Shown here piece after piece: positions 7,550 through 16,701 of a DNA stretch of 64,000 nucleotides. The stretch is from Pseudoxanthomonas sp. (GTDB taxonomy: Bacteria > Pseudomonadota > Gammaproteobacteria > Xanthomonadales > Xanthomonadaceae): NCBI RefSeq assembly GCF_035999195.1, contig NZ_DASYGY010000004.1, forward strand, positions 186,001 through 250,000, in the 5' to 3' direction. Each line of letters opens with the position of its first letter. Within the stretch, counting starts at the first letter, position 1. Position numbers and translations under genes: made by a program. Under the pieces are notes generated by a model. It saw nothing but the letters and a program-made list of their open reading frames with translations. It was not told the origin of the DNA and did not search any database.

Positions 7550-9231
7550 GCCGTTGCCCCTTCGATGTGCAGGCGGCCGTCGCGCACCTGCCAGACCTCC
7601 GTCATCGCCGCCCGGGCGGCGGCGCTGTGGGTGGCGAGCACCACGGCGCGACCGGTCGCGAAGTGCCGGATCGCCTGCAGCACGGCGGCTTCGGTGGCGG
7701 CATCGAGGAAGGCGGTGGGTTCGTCGAGCAGCAGCAGGTCGGGATCGCGCAGGAACACGCGCGCCAGCGCCACGCGCCGCGCTTCGCCACCGGACAGGCC
7801 GAAGCCGCGCTCGCCGGTCACCGTGTCCAGTCCTTCCGGCAGTCGCGCCGCGAAGCGCATGACCTGCGCCGCCTCGGCGGCCTGCTCCAGCTCCGCCTCG
7901 CTGGCATCGGGCCTGGCCATGCGCAGGTTGTCGCGCAGGCTGCCGGCGAACAGGAACGGCCGCTGCGGCGCATAGCCGATGCGCAGGCCGGGCGTGCGCT
8001 GCAGGCGACCCGCATGCACCGGCAGCCACCCGGCCAGCGCTTCCAGCAGCGTGCTCTTGCCCTCGCCGCTGGCGCCGACCAGGGCGACATGCTGGCCGCG
8101 CTGCAGCTGCAGCGTGACGTCGTGCAGCACGTCGCACGCAGAGGCGGGATGGCGCAGCGCCATCCCGTTCGCGCTGACCAGCGAGGCCCCCGATGCTCGC
8201 GGGCCATCGCCGGCTGACAGGGCAGGCGCGTCGACGTCGAGCACGAGGGCGATCTCGTCCATCGCCGCCAACGCCGCTGCTCGGTCGTGGTAATGCGTGG
8301 CCAGCCGCCGCAGCGGCGCGTAGAACTCCGGCGCCAGCAGCAGGCAGAACACGCCCATGCCCAGCGTCAGCGGCGTGCCGCGCAGGTCCAGCATGCCCAG
8401 GTAGCTCAGGCCGAGATACAGCGCGATCATCGCCACGCTGAGTGAGGCGAAGAACTCCAGCACCGCCGACGACAGGAAGGCGATGCGCAGCACGCGCAGG
8501 CTGCGCACGCGCAGTTCCTCGGCGGCGGCGCGGATGCCCTGCAGTTCCGACTCGCCGCGGCCGTACAGCCGGATCAGCCCCAGCCCGCGAAGGCGGTCGG
8601 CGAAACGCCCGCCCATGCGCGTGAGCGCCTGCAGCTGGCGCTGGCTGGCCGCCTGCGCGCCCCAGCCGACCAGCATCATGAACACCGGCACCAGCGGCAT
8701 CGTCAACAGCAGTACCAGGCCGACGGTGCGGTCGACGAAGAACACCGCGAGCAGGATCGCCAGCGGCACGCCGACGACCTCCGCCCGCAACGGCACGAAG
8801 CCGCCGAAGTAGCCTTCCAATGCATCCACATGCGCGCCCATGCGTTCGGCCAGCGCACCGCTCTGCTGCGAGCGCACCCAGACCGGGCCGCGCGCGACGA
8901 TGCCACGCGCGATCCGCGCACGCAGGTCGATGCGGATGCGTTCGACCGCGAGATCGGCGAGCCGGCGGCTGGCCCAGCCCAGGCCGGCGCGCGACAGCAG
9001 TGTCGCCAGCAGCGCGCCGAGCAGGGGCAGCAGCGTGATCGACGGTTCACCGTCGACGAATGCACGCTGCAGGCACAGCGCGATCAGCGCGGCCTGCGGC
9101 AGCACCAGCACGCCGCCGAGCAGCGCCAGCGCGCCGGCACCCCGGAGCGGACCCCGTGCCACGTCGCCCAGCGCCTGCAGGCGGGCCGTTGCGATCGTGT
9201 CGGTCGGCGCGTCGATCGGATCTCCACTCAT
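7546..9231 (-). CDS. cydD: heme/thiol ABC exporter CydD (cytochrome bd assembly)
   Basis: 561 residues. Membrane domain at about 25-320, then an ATPase domain with Walker A GASGEGKSTL, signature LSGGEARR and Walker B LLLLDEPTAFLD. Partner of CydC in the exporter required for cytochrome bd assembly. The ATG at 9231 overlaps the stop of the upstream TauE/DsbD_2-like gene by four bases, so it is translationally coupled to the cco maturation genes rather than sitting beside cydAB, which is transcribed in the other direction about nine kb away. Confidence 0.93.
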   Translation of the reverse strand: MSGDPIDAPTDTIATARLQALGDVARGPLRGAGALALLGGVLVLPQAALIALCLQRAFVDGEPSITLLPLLGALLATLLSRAGLGWASRRLADLAVERIRIDLRARIARGIVARGPVWVRSQQSGALAERMGAHVDALEGYFGGFVPLRAEVVGVPLAILLAVFFVDRTVGLVLLLTMPLVPVFMMLVGWGAQAASQRQLQALTRMGGRFADRLRGLGLIRLYGRGESELQGIRAAAEELRVRSLRVLRIAFLSSAVLEFFASLSVAMIALYLGLSYLGMLDLRGTPLTLGMGVFCLLLAPEFYAPLRRLATHYHDRAAALAAMDEIALVLDVDAPALSAGDGPRASGASLVSANGMALRHPASACDVLHDVTLQLQRGQHVALVGASGEGKSTLLEALAGWLPVHAGRLQRTPGLRIGYAPQRPFLFAGSLRDNLRMARPDASEAELEQAAEAAQVMRFAARLPEGLDTVTGERGFGLSGGEARRVALARVFLRDPDLLLLDEPTAFLDAATEAAVLQAIRHFATGRAVVLATHSAAARAAMTEVWQVRDGRLHIEGATA

Positions 9232-9953
9232 GTCGGCAGCGGCTGGCAACCGAGCGCGGCCAGCACGCCGTGCAACGCGGGATGCCGCATCAGCCACGGC
9301 GAGGCGATCGTCAGCAGGCCCGCGAAGAGCACGAAACCCGCGGCCGTACGCCGCACCGACGCGTGCTGCCAGTGGCGGCCCAGGCGCGCGCCGGACCAAG
9401 TCAGCGTCACCATCATCGGCAGCGTGCCCAGGCCGAACATCGCCATCGTCAGCGCGGCATCGCGCGCATTGGCCTGCAGCCACGCCACCGTCAGCAGGCT
9501 CAGGCTCAGTCCGCACGGCAGCCAGCCCCACAGGGCACCCGCCGCCAGTCGTCGCGGCAGCGTGTCGGCAGGCAACACGCGTGCGTGCAGCGGACGCAGC
9601 GCCTGCCACACCTTCGCGCCGGGACGTGCAAGGACATCGAGGCGGCCTCGCTGGTCGAGCAGGCGCAGCGCCAGCGCCACCAACGCCAGTCCCACGCCGA
9701 CGCGCATGGCGAGCGCGGCGGTCTCGTGCCGTGCCAGCGAAAGCAGCCCACCGCCGAACGCGCCGACCAGCGCCCCCGCCAGCGTGTAGCCGCCCACGCG
9801 GCCGAGGTTGAGCTGCAGCGCACTGCCCCAGCCCTGGCGGGACGACACCGCGGAAAAGCCGGTGGCGATGCCGCCGCACATCATCGCGCAATGCGTGCTG
9901 CCCACCAGGCCGGCCAGCAGCGCGGCGAGCAGGACCGGAACGTCAGGCGCCAT
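9228..9953 (-). CDS. TauE/DsbD_2-type membrane protein of the cco maturation cluster
   Basis: 241 residues, six or more hydrophobic helices. It carries the motif STHCAMMCGGIA near residue 20 and WLPCGLSLSLL in the second half, both typical of the cytochrome-c-biogenesis (DsbD_2) family often labelled sulfite exporter TauE/SafE. Members sit beside ccoS and ccoI in many proteobacteria, and a copper or redox role in cbb3 oxidase assembly is the usual proposal. The ATG at 9953 lies inside the end of ccoS (11-base overlap). Cysteines in both half-motifs are retained. A role in sulfite export is unlikely given the context. Confidence 0.85.
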   Translation of the reverse strand: MAPDVPVLLAALLAGLVGSTHCAMMCGGIATGFSAVSSRQGWGSALQLNLGRVGGYTLAGALVGAFGGGLLSLARHETAALAMRVGVGLALVALALRLLDQRGRLDVLARPGAKVWQALRPLHARVLPADTLPRRLAAGALWGWLPCGLSLSLLTVAWLQANARDAALTMAMFGLGTLPMMVTLTWSGARLGRHWQHASVRRTAAGFVLFAGLLTIASPWLMRHPALHGVLAALGCQPLPT

Positions 9954-10137
9954 CGTCGCCTTCGCGGACCGGCGGCGCAGCCGGCGCACGCGGCTTTGCG
10001 GGTGCGTCGTCGAGGATGTCCAGGGCCGGCGTGTCGAGATCGTCGAACTGGCCCTTGCGCACCGCCCATGCGAACGCGGCGATCGCCAGGCCCAGCAGGA
10101 CCAGGCTGATCGGCAACAGCATCAGCAGGATGTTCAT
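9943..10137 (-). CDS. ccoS: cbb3 oxidase maturation protein CcoS
   Basis: 64 residues: one N-terminal membrane helix (MNILLMLLPISLVLLGLAI) followed by the family motif FAWAVRKGQFDDLDTPA and a short acidic/proline tail. CcoS is needed for incorporation of heme b and copper into CcoN. The ATG overlaps the ccoI stop by four bases (ATGA). The length agrees with the family. Confidence 0.92.
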   Translation of the reverse strand: MNILLMLLPISLVLLGLAIAAFAWAVRKGQFDDLDTPALDILDDAPAKPRAPAAPPVREGDDGA

Positions 10138-12506
10138 GCCGCCATCTCCGTGGACGTGCGCGCCAGCCGCAGCGCGTTGAGGGTCACCACCAGTGAGGAT
10201 ACCGCCATGCCGAGCGCCGCGATCCACGGCGTGACCAGGCCGGCGGCCGCCAGTGGGACGGCGAGCAGGTTGTAGCCGGCCGACCAGAGCAGGTTCTGCT
10301 TCACCCGCCGGCGCGACAGGCGGGCGATGCGCACCGCATCGGCGATGCGCAGCAGCGACGGGCCGGTGGCGACCAGGTCCGCCGCCTGCTGCGCCAGCGG
10401 CGCGCCTTCGCCCATGGCGATGGACACGTCGGCGCCGGCCAGCACCGGTGCATCGTTCATGCCGTCGCCCACCATCGCGACGATGCGGCCTTGTGCCTGC
10501 AGCTGCCGCACGTACGCCAGCTTCTCTTCGGGCGACTGGCGTGCGAGCGTCGCGTCGATGCCGAGCACATGCGCCAGCCGTCGCACCGCCGCGTCGCCGT
10601 CACCGCTGGCCAGGTGGATCCGCAGGCCCTGCCCACGCAGCGCAGTGACCGCGGCGGCGGCATCGTCGCGTGGCCGCTCGTCGAGGGTGAAGCGGGCCGC
10701 GCCGTGCGCACCATCGCCCAGCCAGAGCGCGCCGTCGTCGTCGCGGCCTGCGGCCCAGTCGGCGCGCCCGAAGCGCCAGTGGCGGCCATCGATTTCGCCT
10801 TCCACGCCGAGGCCGGCATGCGTGACGACGGACCGGGCCGGCCGGTGCACGTCGACATCGGCGAAGGCCGTGGCGATGGGATGGCCGCTGTCCTTTTCCA
10901 GCGCCGCGACCAGGTGCGTGGCCGCGTCCGCGTCCAGCCCGCCGAAGGCGTCCACGGCCACGCGGGCGGGGCGGCCGTCGCTGAGCGTGCCGGTCTTGTC
11001 GAACACCACATCGGTCGCGCGTGCCAGCGTGTCCAGCGCTTCGGGCCGCGTGGCCAGCACGCCGCAGCGGGCCAGCGCGCCGTGCGCGGCGGCCAGCACC
11101 GCCGGCACCGACAGCGACAGCGCGCACGGGCAGCTGATGACCAGCAGGGCGAGCGTCACCTCGAAGGCGCGTTCGGGCTGATGGAACCGCCAGCCGATAT
11201 AGACGCATATCGCGAGCAGCAGCAGCGAGACCACGAAATGGCGGCCGACGCGGTCGGCGAGCCGCGCCAGCGGTGGGCGATGGCCCTGCGCGCGATCCAC
11301 CAGTTCGGCCAGCTGCGACAGGCGCGTTGCGGTGCCGGTGGCGGTGACGCGCAGGCGTGCCGGACGCTCGCGGCAGGTGGTGCCGGCATAGACGGTCTCG
11401 CCCGCATGCCGGCGCACCGGTCGCGATTCGCCGGTCAGCAGCGCTTCCTCGAAATCGGCGGCCGCGTCCAGCAGCACGCCATCGGCCGGTACGCCTTCGC
11501 CGGCGGACACGCAGACCACGTCGGCCACCCGCAGCGCCGACGGCGGTACCGATTCGCGCGTGCCGTCGTCGCGCTCGCGGATCGCGAACACCGGTTGCGC
11601 CCGCGCCAGCGCGTCCACCTGCGCGGTGGCGACATTGCGCGCGCGCTGTTCCAGCATGCGCGCGGCCAGCAGCAGGAACACGAACATCACCGCCGCGTCG
11701 TACCAGACATGCGTGCCGCCGCGGATCGTCTCGACCAGGCTGGCGACGTAGGCCAGCAGCGTGGAACTGGCGATCAGCGTGTCCATGCCCACGTGGCGTG
11801 CGCGCAGTTCGCGCGCCATGCCGGCCAAGAACGGCCAGCCGCTGTAGAACACCACCGGCGTGCTGACCAGGAAGGTCAGCCAGCGGAACAGGTCGCGCGT
11901 CGGCAACGGCATCGTCGCGTTGACGTCGAGGTACAGCGCTTCGGCCAGCATCATCGCCTGCAGCGAACCCAGGCCGGCCACGCCCAGCCGCAGCAGCCAG
12001 CGTCGGCGTTCGGACAGGCGCGCCTGTTCGCGGGCATCGCCGGTGGCGAGGTACGGACGGTAGCCGAGCATCGCCAGCCGCTGCAGCAGCGCGGAGAGCG
12101 TGGTGCGTGCCGGATCCCAGGCGATGCGGATGCGTCCGGTGACGGCGTTGGCGGTGGTGTCGAGCACGCCGGCTTCACGCGCCAGGGCGCGGTCGATCAG
12201 CCACGCGCACGCGGCGCAGCGCATGCCGTCGGTGAGCAGCACGATCTCGCGCCCGCCGTCGATGACGCGGCTGTGCTCGTCCAGCAGCTCGGCGCGGTCC
12301 CAGCTTTCCAGGTCCAGCCGGTCCGCCTGCACGCGGTTGCCGTTCGCGCTGCGCAGGCGGTAGTAGCTGCCCAGGTCGGCGTCCTGGATCCATGCCGCGG
12401 CGGCGGCGCAGCCTTCGCAGCAGAACGCAGCGCCGTCCGCAGTGACCGCAGGCCCGCCGGCGAGCGGCTCGCCACAGTGATGGCAGGACACGACGGGCGC
12501 GTCCAT
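10134..12506 (-). CDS. ccoI: copper P1B-type ATPase CcoI/FixI for cbb3 oxidase
   Basis: 790 residues. The N-terminus has a Cys-rich zinc-ribbon-like segment (C8, C11, C29, C30, C33) and one heavy-metal domain GMRCAAC (C97, C100). The ATPase core has the copper-binding SCPCALSLSVP in a membrane helix (about 459), phosphorylation motif DKTGT (about 502), SGHPIA and GDGMNDAPVL. CcoI delivers copper to the cbb3 oxidase from the inner membrane. It lies nine bases after ccoH and overlaps ccoS. The double N-terminal metal site is typical of FixI/CcoI rather than CopA. Confidence 0.94.
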   Translation of the reverse strand: MDAPVVSCHHCGEPLAGGPAVTADGAAFCCEGCAAAAAWIQDADLGSYYRLRSANGNRVQADRLDLESWDRAELLDEHSRVIDGGREIVLLTDGMRCAACAWLIDRALAREAGVLDTTANAVTGRIRIAWDPARTTLSALLQRLAMLGYRPYLATGDAREQARLSERRRWLLRLGVAGLGSLQAMMLAEALYLDVNATMPLPTRDLFRWLTFLVSTPVVFYSGWPFLAGMARELRARHVGMDTLIASSTLLAYVASLVETIRGGTHVWYDAAVMFVFLLLAARMLEQRARNVATAQVDALARAQPVFAIRERDDGTRESVPPSALRVADVVCVSAGEGVPADGVLLDAAADFEEALLTGESRPVRRHAGETVYAGTTCRERPARLRVTATGTATRLSQLAELVDRAQGHRPPLARLADRVGRHFVVSLLLLAICVYIGWRFHQPERAFEVTLALLVISCPCALSLSVPAVLAAAHGALARCGVLATRPEALDTLARATDVVFDKTGTLSDGRPARVAVDAFGGLDADAATHLVAALEKDSGHPIATAFADVDVHRPARSVVTHAGLGVEGEIDGRHWRFGRADWAAGRDDDGALWLGDGAHGAARFTLDERPRDDAAAAVTALRGQGLRIHLASGDGDAAVRRLAHVLGIDATLARQSPEEKLAYVRQLQAQGRIVAMVGDGMNDAPVLAGADVSIAMGEGAPLAQQAADLVATGPSLLRIADAVRIARLSRRRVKQNLLWSAGYNLLAVPLAAAGLVTPWIAALGMAVSSLVVTLNALRLARTSTEMAA

Positions 12507-12514
12507 GGCCGGCG

Positions 12515-13036
12515 TCAGCCGCCTCCGAGCGAAGGTGCCAGCCGCGAGGCCTGCGTCTCCTTCTGTAAACGGCCGCGGATGCGCCAGGCGTTGTTCGTGG
12601 GCGTGAGCTGCAGGTTCCAGTCGTGCCGCGTATCGATCTCGGCAGGCGCCGTCCAGCCGGTGGGCGTGCGCGGCAGCAGAAGGCGCAGGTCCTGCGCGGC
12701 TTCGGTGGGATGGGTCAGCACGAGTTCGAGTGCGGTTTCACGCTCGAACTCGCCGGTCACCGCGGTCAGTTCCACATGGTCGGGGCGCACCTGCAGGATG
12801 GCGCTCAGCTGGCGCTGCGCGGCGCGCTCGTCCGGTCCCAGATCGGTGGTCTGGATCTGCGACACGCGCTGCACGTCGTCGATTACCGGATCGGCGCCGC
12901 CGGCGCGCACGGCGGTGACCACCAGCCAGATGCCGGCCACGACCGAGGCCAGCGGCAGGCCCCACACCAGCCATACCATCGGCTCCTTCCAGAACGGGCG
13001 GGCATTGCCGGCGGCGGCGTCGGGTTTCGTGGTCAT
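12515..13036 (-). CDS. ccoH: FixH/CcoH family protein
   Basis: 173 residues with one N-terminal membrane helix (about 20-44) and a soluble periplasmic beta-rich domain ending in the conserved NAWRIRGRL region. FixH/CcoH associates with the cbb3 oxidase during assembly. The ATG at 13036 overlaps the ccoG stop by four bases. Its usual neighbours, ccoG upstream and ccoI downstream, are present. Confidence 0.9.
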   Translation of the reverse strand: MTTKPDAAAGNARPFWKEPMVWLVWGLPLASVVAGIWLVVTAVRAGGADPVIDDVQRVSQIQTTDLGPDERAAQRQLSAILQVRPDHVELTAVTGEFERETALELVLTHPTEAAQDLRLLLPRTPTGWTAPAEIDTRHDWNLQLTPTNNAWRIRGRLQKETQASRLAPSLGGG

Positions 13037-14652
13037 GGGCTGGGTCCGAAGAAACTGCTGTCCACGGTCTTCTCGTTGCCGGTATCGACATCGCGGACGG
13101 TGAACGTCACGGCATGGCGGCCGCGGAGAGTGGCGGGGGCGGTCGCGGTGACCGGCAGCGACAGCACCGCTTCGGGCGCGGCGCGCACGTCCAGGTCGCC
13201 ATCGCGCAGGCGGATGCCGGCCGATGCCGAGGCCAGCGTCACCACGTAGCGGTGCACCTGCTGGTCCTTGTTGACCAGCTTGAGCGTGTAGCCGTTCTCG
13301 ACCTGCCCGTCGGCGACCTCGCGGTACAGCGCATTGCGGTCGCGCAGCACTTCCGCGATCAGCACGTCGCGATGGAACACGCCCCAGCCCCAGGCCATCA
13401 CCAATCCCAGCAGGATGGCGCCATACACGAAGATGCGCGGCCGCAGCACCTTCGACGGCTTGCCGTCGATGGCATTCTGCGTGGTGTAGCGGATCAGCCC
13501 CTTCGGGTAGCCCATCTTGTCCATCACGTCGTCGCAGGCGTCGATGCACGCACCGCAGGCGATGCACTCGTACTGCAGGCCGTTGCGGATGTCGATGCCC
13601 GTGGGGCACACCTGCACGCAGATCGTGCAGTCGATACAGTCGCCCAGCTGCTCCGGCACGAACTTCGGCAGCGGCTCGATCACCGCGCCCGCGCCTGCGA
13701 AGGTGATGGTGCCGTGCGCCCCCAGGCGCTGGTCGGCGGCGCTGGGGTGCGCATTGGCGCGCACCACGTAGTCGTAGGCGGTGACCTGGTCGAGCAGGCC
13801 GCGCGCGCGCTCCAGCACGCTGCCCAGGCCGCGCTTGCGCGGGCCGCGCGGCTCGCCGCGCATCGGGTCGTAGCCGATGATCAGCGTGTTGCGGTCGAAC
13901 ATCGCGCTCTGGAAGCGCGCATACGGACACATGTACTTGCACACCTGTTCGCGCAGGAAGCCGGCGAAACCCCACGTGGCCAGCGCGTAGAAGAGTACCC
14001 AGAAGGTTTCCCAGCCGCCCCATTCGAACGGCCACAGGCGCGCACCAAGATCGAGGATGGGCGTGAAGAAACCGACGAAGGTGAAGCCGGTCCACAGCGC
14101 GAACACGGCCCACAGCACGTGCTTGCCGCCCTTGCGCAGCAGCTTGTTGGCGCTCCACGGCGCCGCATCGAGCTTCATGCGCGCGCTGCGGTCGCCTTCG
14201 GTCCGGCGCTCCATCCACAGGAACACTTCCGTCCACACGGTCTGCGGGCACGCGTAACCGCACCACAGGCGACCGGCCAGGGCGGTGAAGAAGAACAGCG
14301 AAAGCGCGGCGATGATCAGCAGGACCGCCAGCAGCAGGAAATCCTGCGGCCAGAACACCAGTCCGAACACGTAGAACTTGCGCGCCGGCAGGTCGAACAG
14401 CACGGCTTGGCGATCGTCCCACTTCAGCCACGGGAACAGGTAGTACATGCCCAGCAGCCACCATACGGCGGCCACGCGCAGTCGGTTGAGCCTGCCGGCC
14501 ACGTCGCGCGGATACACCTTGCGCTCGCTGACATAGAACGAGTTGCCCTGTGCATCCACCACGTCCAGCGGAATGCGGCGTCGGGCGGTGTCGTGAGCGG
14601 GCGGTGGCGGTGCTGGCGTGGACATGGGCGATGCTGTCTTGGCGGGCGTCAT
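13033..14652 (-). CDS. ccoG: cytochrome c oxidase accessory protein CcoG/FixG
   Basis: 539 residues from the ATG at 14652; a second ATG at 14625 (MSTPAPPPP) is equally possible since neither has a clear ribosome site. Several membrane helices, CGYACPQTVW and CKYMCPYARFQSAMFD motifs, and two ferredoxin-type 4Fe-4S motifs (CIDCTICVQVCP, CIACGACIDACD) in the middle, then a C-terminal immunoglobulin-like domain. CcoG is a cupric reductase supporting copper delivery to CcoN. It begins 50 bases after the small membrane protein at 14702-14998 and is coupled to ccoH. Confidence 0.93.
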   Translation of the reverse strand: MTPAKTASPMSTPAPPPPAHDTARRRIPLDVVDAQGNSFYVSERKVYPRDVAGRLNRLRVAAVWWLLGMYYLFPWLKWDDRQAVLFDLPARKFYVFGLVFWPQDFLLLAVLLIIAALSLFFFTALAGRLWCGYACPQTVWTEVFLWMERRTEGDRSARMKLDAAPWSANKLLRKGGKHVLWAVFALWTGFTFVGFFTPILDLGARLWPFEWGGWETFWVLFYALATWGFAGFLREQVCKYMCPYARFQSAMFDRNTLIIGYDPMRGEPRGPRKRGLGSVLERARGLLDQVTAYDYVVRANAHPSAADQRLGAHGTITFAGAGAVIEPLPKFVPEQLGDCIDCTICVQVCPTGIDIRNGLQYECIACGACIDACDDVMDKMGYPKGLIRYTTQNAIDGKPSKVLRPRIFVYGAILLGLVMAWGWGVFHRDVLIAEVLRDRNALYREVADGQVENGYTLKLVNKDQQVHRYVVTLASASAGIRLRDGDLDVRAAPEAVLSLPVTATAPATLRGRHAVTFTVRDVDTGNEKTVDSSFFGPSP

Positions 14653-14701
14653 GCTCGCGCCGCAGGGGCGCGCGGGGGAGCGACGGGTTGTCGCAGGCCG
14701 C

Positions 14702-14998
14702 TCACTCCGGCGGCAGCGCGCGGTTGAAGCGGCTGGCCGGGCGCAGCAGGATCCAGGTGAACAGGCTGCTGGCCGCCGTCGCCAGCCAGAACATGAAGAA
14801 ACCCAGCGTATAGCCGAGTTCGCGGCTGATCGCCAGGTCGGGGAAGGTCATGTCGCGCAGCGTCAGCGGGTCGACGAAGGCGAAGAACACCATCGTCGCC
14901 ACGCCGGCGGCGAAGAAGCTGGGCCAGAGCACCGCCCCGACACGCTGGGCCAGCGGTCGGGGCGGATGATCGAACCGGGGCTCGGTGAAGTCGCTCAT
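14702..14998 (-). CDS. small two-helix membrane protein between ccoP and ccoG
   Basis: 98 residues. Two hydrophobic segments (about 22-42 and 66-88) are joined by a polar loop with DPLTLRDMTFPDLAISRELGYT. I do not recognise a named family. Its ATG overlaps the ccoP stop by four bases (ATGA), so it is translated with the oxidase subunits. Position suggests an assembly factor or small subunit for the cbb3 oxidase; this is inference. Confidence 0.8.
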   Translation of the reverse strand: MSDFTEPRFDHPPRPLAQRVGAVLWPSFFAAGVATMVFFAFVDPLTLRDMTFPDLAISRELGYTLGFFMFWLATAASSLFTWILLRPASRFNRALPPE

Positions 14999-15930
14999 TG
15001 CGTGCCAGCGGGCGCCTGGCCCTGCTTGTGCGAGAGCGACCAGACGTACGAGGCGACCAGGCGCGCGCGCGTTTCCCCGAGCAGTTCGCGATGGGCCGGC
15101 ATCACGCCGTGGCGTCCCCGGTTGATCGTCGTGCGCATGCTCTCCTTGCTGTTGCCGTACAGCCAGTAATCGTCGGTCAGGTCGGGCGCGCCGAGTTCCT
15201 GGTTGCCCTTGCCGTCGGCGCCATGGCAGGCGACGCACAGGCCATCGTAGAGCGGCTTGCCCTGGGCGGCCATGAAGTTGTTCTTCATGCCGTCCTGCGG
15301 ATCGTTCAGCACGTTGACGTAGGCGATGACGTAGTCGACGGCGTTCGGGCCGCCCATGTTGGTCAGCGCGGTGCCCCATTCCGGCATCACGCCCTCGCGG
15401 CCGTCCAGCACGCTCTGCAGCACGAGGTCCGGCGTGCCGCCCCAGTGCCAGATGTCGTCGGTCAGGTTGGGATAGCCGATCGCACCCTGGCCGGTGGAGC
15501 CGTGGCAGGTGGCGCAGGTGTTGTTGAAGATGGACTGTCCCAGCGCCAGCGCCTTCGGATCCCTGGCCAGTTGATCGATCGACCGGTTGGCGAACGGCGC
15601 GAACGTGGCTTCCAGTTTCTTGTCCTGCACCGCCTTCGCTTCATCGTGCTCGCCGGTGGACGACCACTTCGCGTAGCCGGGCACGACGCCGAGACCGCCG
15701 TACCACGCGATGTAGCCGATGCTGAAGACGATGGTCAGGTAGAACAGGTTGATCCACCACCGCGGCAGCGGCTTGTTGTACTCGGTCAGGTCGCCGTCCC
15801 AGACGTGCGAGGTGTCTTCCGGTGCCGGGTCGCCCGGGCGGCGGCGGCCGGTCCACCACAGCAGCCACACGCAGCCCAGGATGTTCAGTACGACCAGCGC
15901 GACGATGAATCCGATCCAGCCTGCGCTCAT
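14995..15930 (-). CDS. ccoP: cbb3 oxidase diheme subunit CcoP
   Basis: 311 residues. Two N-terminal membrane helices (about 5-26 and 58-80) and two cytochrome c domains with CATCH (139-143) and CVACH (232-236). Methionines in EGVMPEW and HGVMPAH are plausible sixth ligands. CcoP passes electrons from periplasmic cytochrome c into the oxidase. The four-base overlap with ccoQ and the small protein downstream shows tight coupling. Confidence 0.95.
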   Translation of the reverse strand: MSAGWIGFIVALVVLNILGCVWLLWWTGRRRPGDPAPEDTSHVWDGDLTEYNKPLPRWWINLFYLTIVFSIGYIAWYGGLGVVPGYAKWSSTGEHDEAKAVQDKKLEATFAPFANRSIDQLARDPKALALGQSIFNNTCATCHGSTGQGAIGYPNLTDDIWHWGGTPDLVLQSVLDGREGVMPEWGTALTNMGGPNAVDYVIAYVNVLNDPQDGMKNNFMAAQGKPLYDGLCVACHGADGKGNQELGAPDLTDDYWLYGNSKESMRTTINRGRHGVMPAHRELLGETRARLVASYVWSLSHKQGQAPAGTQ

Positions 15931-16067
15931 GGGTTGTTCTCCCCGTCCTCACCCAGCGGCATGCGCGCCGCATCCTCGAAATCCGCCTTGCGGCGCGGGC
16001 TCCACGCCCACGCCCAGCCGACGATGAACAGCACGATCAGTGCCCCGGTCACGATCCCCGATACCAT
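15927..16067 (-). CDS. ccoQ: cbb3 oxidase small subunit CcoQ
   Basis: 46 residues, starting ATG at 16067 and ending in the ccoP start (ATGA overlap). One membrane helix (about 3-23) is followed by WSPRRKADFEDAARMPL, the charged tail typical of CcoQ. It lies three bases after the ccoO stop. CcoQ stabilises the cbb3 complex. Confidence 0.93.
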   Translation of the reverse strand: MVSGIVTGALIVLFIVGWAWAWSPRRKADFEDAARMPLGEDGENNP

Positions 16068-16070
16068 GGC

Positions 16071-16691
16071 TCAGCCTCCCCTCGGTGCGGCCTTGCCCAG
16101 CCCTTGCAGGTAGGCGACCACGGCGTCCAGTTCCGTCCTGCCTTCCACGTCGGCGGCGGCATTGGCGATCTCTTCGTCGGTGTACGGGTCGCCGATCCGT
16201 TGCAGCGTCTTCATGCGCTGCGCGACCTCGGCGCCGTCGACCTTGGCGGTTTCCAGCCAGGGGAAGGACGGCATGTTCGATTCGGGCACCACGTCGCGCG
16301 GGTTGATCAGGTGCACGCGGTGCCAGTCGTCGGAGTAGCGGCCGCCCACGCGGGCCAGGTCCGGCCCTGTGCGCTTGCTGCCCCACTGGAACGGACGGTC
16401 GTACACCGATTCGCCGGCCAGCGAGTAGTGGCCGTAGCGTTCGGACTCGAAGCGCAGCGTGCGCACCATCTGCGAATGGCAGTTGTAGCAGCCCTCGCGG
16501 ACGTAGATGTCGCGACCGGCCAGCTGCAGCGCGGGGTAGGGCTTCACCCCCTCCAGCGGCTTGATCGCCTCGGCCTGGAACATCAGCGGGACGATCTCGG
16601 CCAGGCCGCCGAACGACACCGCCACCGCGATCAGCACCGCCATCAGGCCGACGTTCTTCTCGACCTTCTCGTGTGAATTTCCATTGCTCAT
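16071..16691 (-). CDS. ccoO: cbb3 oxidase monoheme subunit CcoO
   Basis: 206 residues. One N-terminal membrane anchor (about 13-36), heme c site CYNCH (68-72) within REGCYNCHSQMVR, and ESNMPSFPWL supplying the axial methionine. The start at 16691 has a GAGGAG ribosome site; an upstream in-frame ATG at 16724 would extend into the ccoN end. It follows ccoN by ten bases. CcoO transfers electrons from CcoP to CcoN. Confidence 0.95.
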   Translation of the reverse strand: MSNGNSHEKVEKNVGLMAVLIAVAVSFGGLAEIVPLMFQAEAIKPLEGVKPYPALQLAGRDIYVREGCYNCHSQMVRTLRFESERYGHYSLAGESVYDRPFQWGSKRTGPDLARVGGRYSDDWHRVHLINPRDVVPESNMPSFPWLETAKVDGAEVAQRMKTLQRIGDPYTDEEIANAAADVEGRTELDAVVAYLQGLGKAAPRGG

Positions 16692-16701
16692 ATCGGGCTC
16701 C

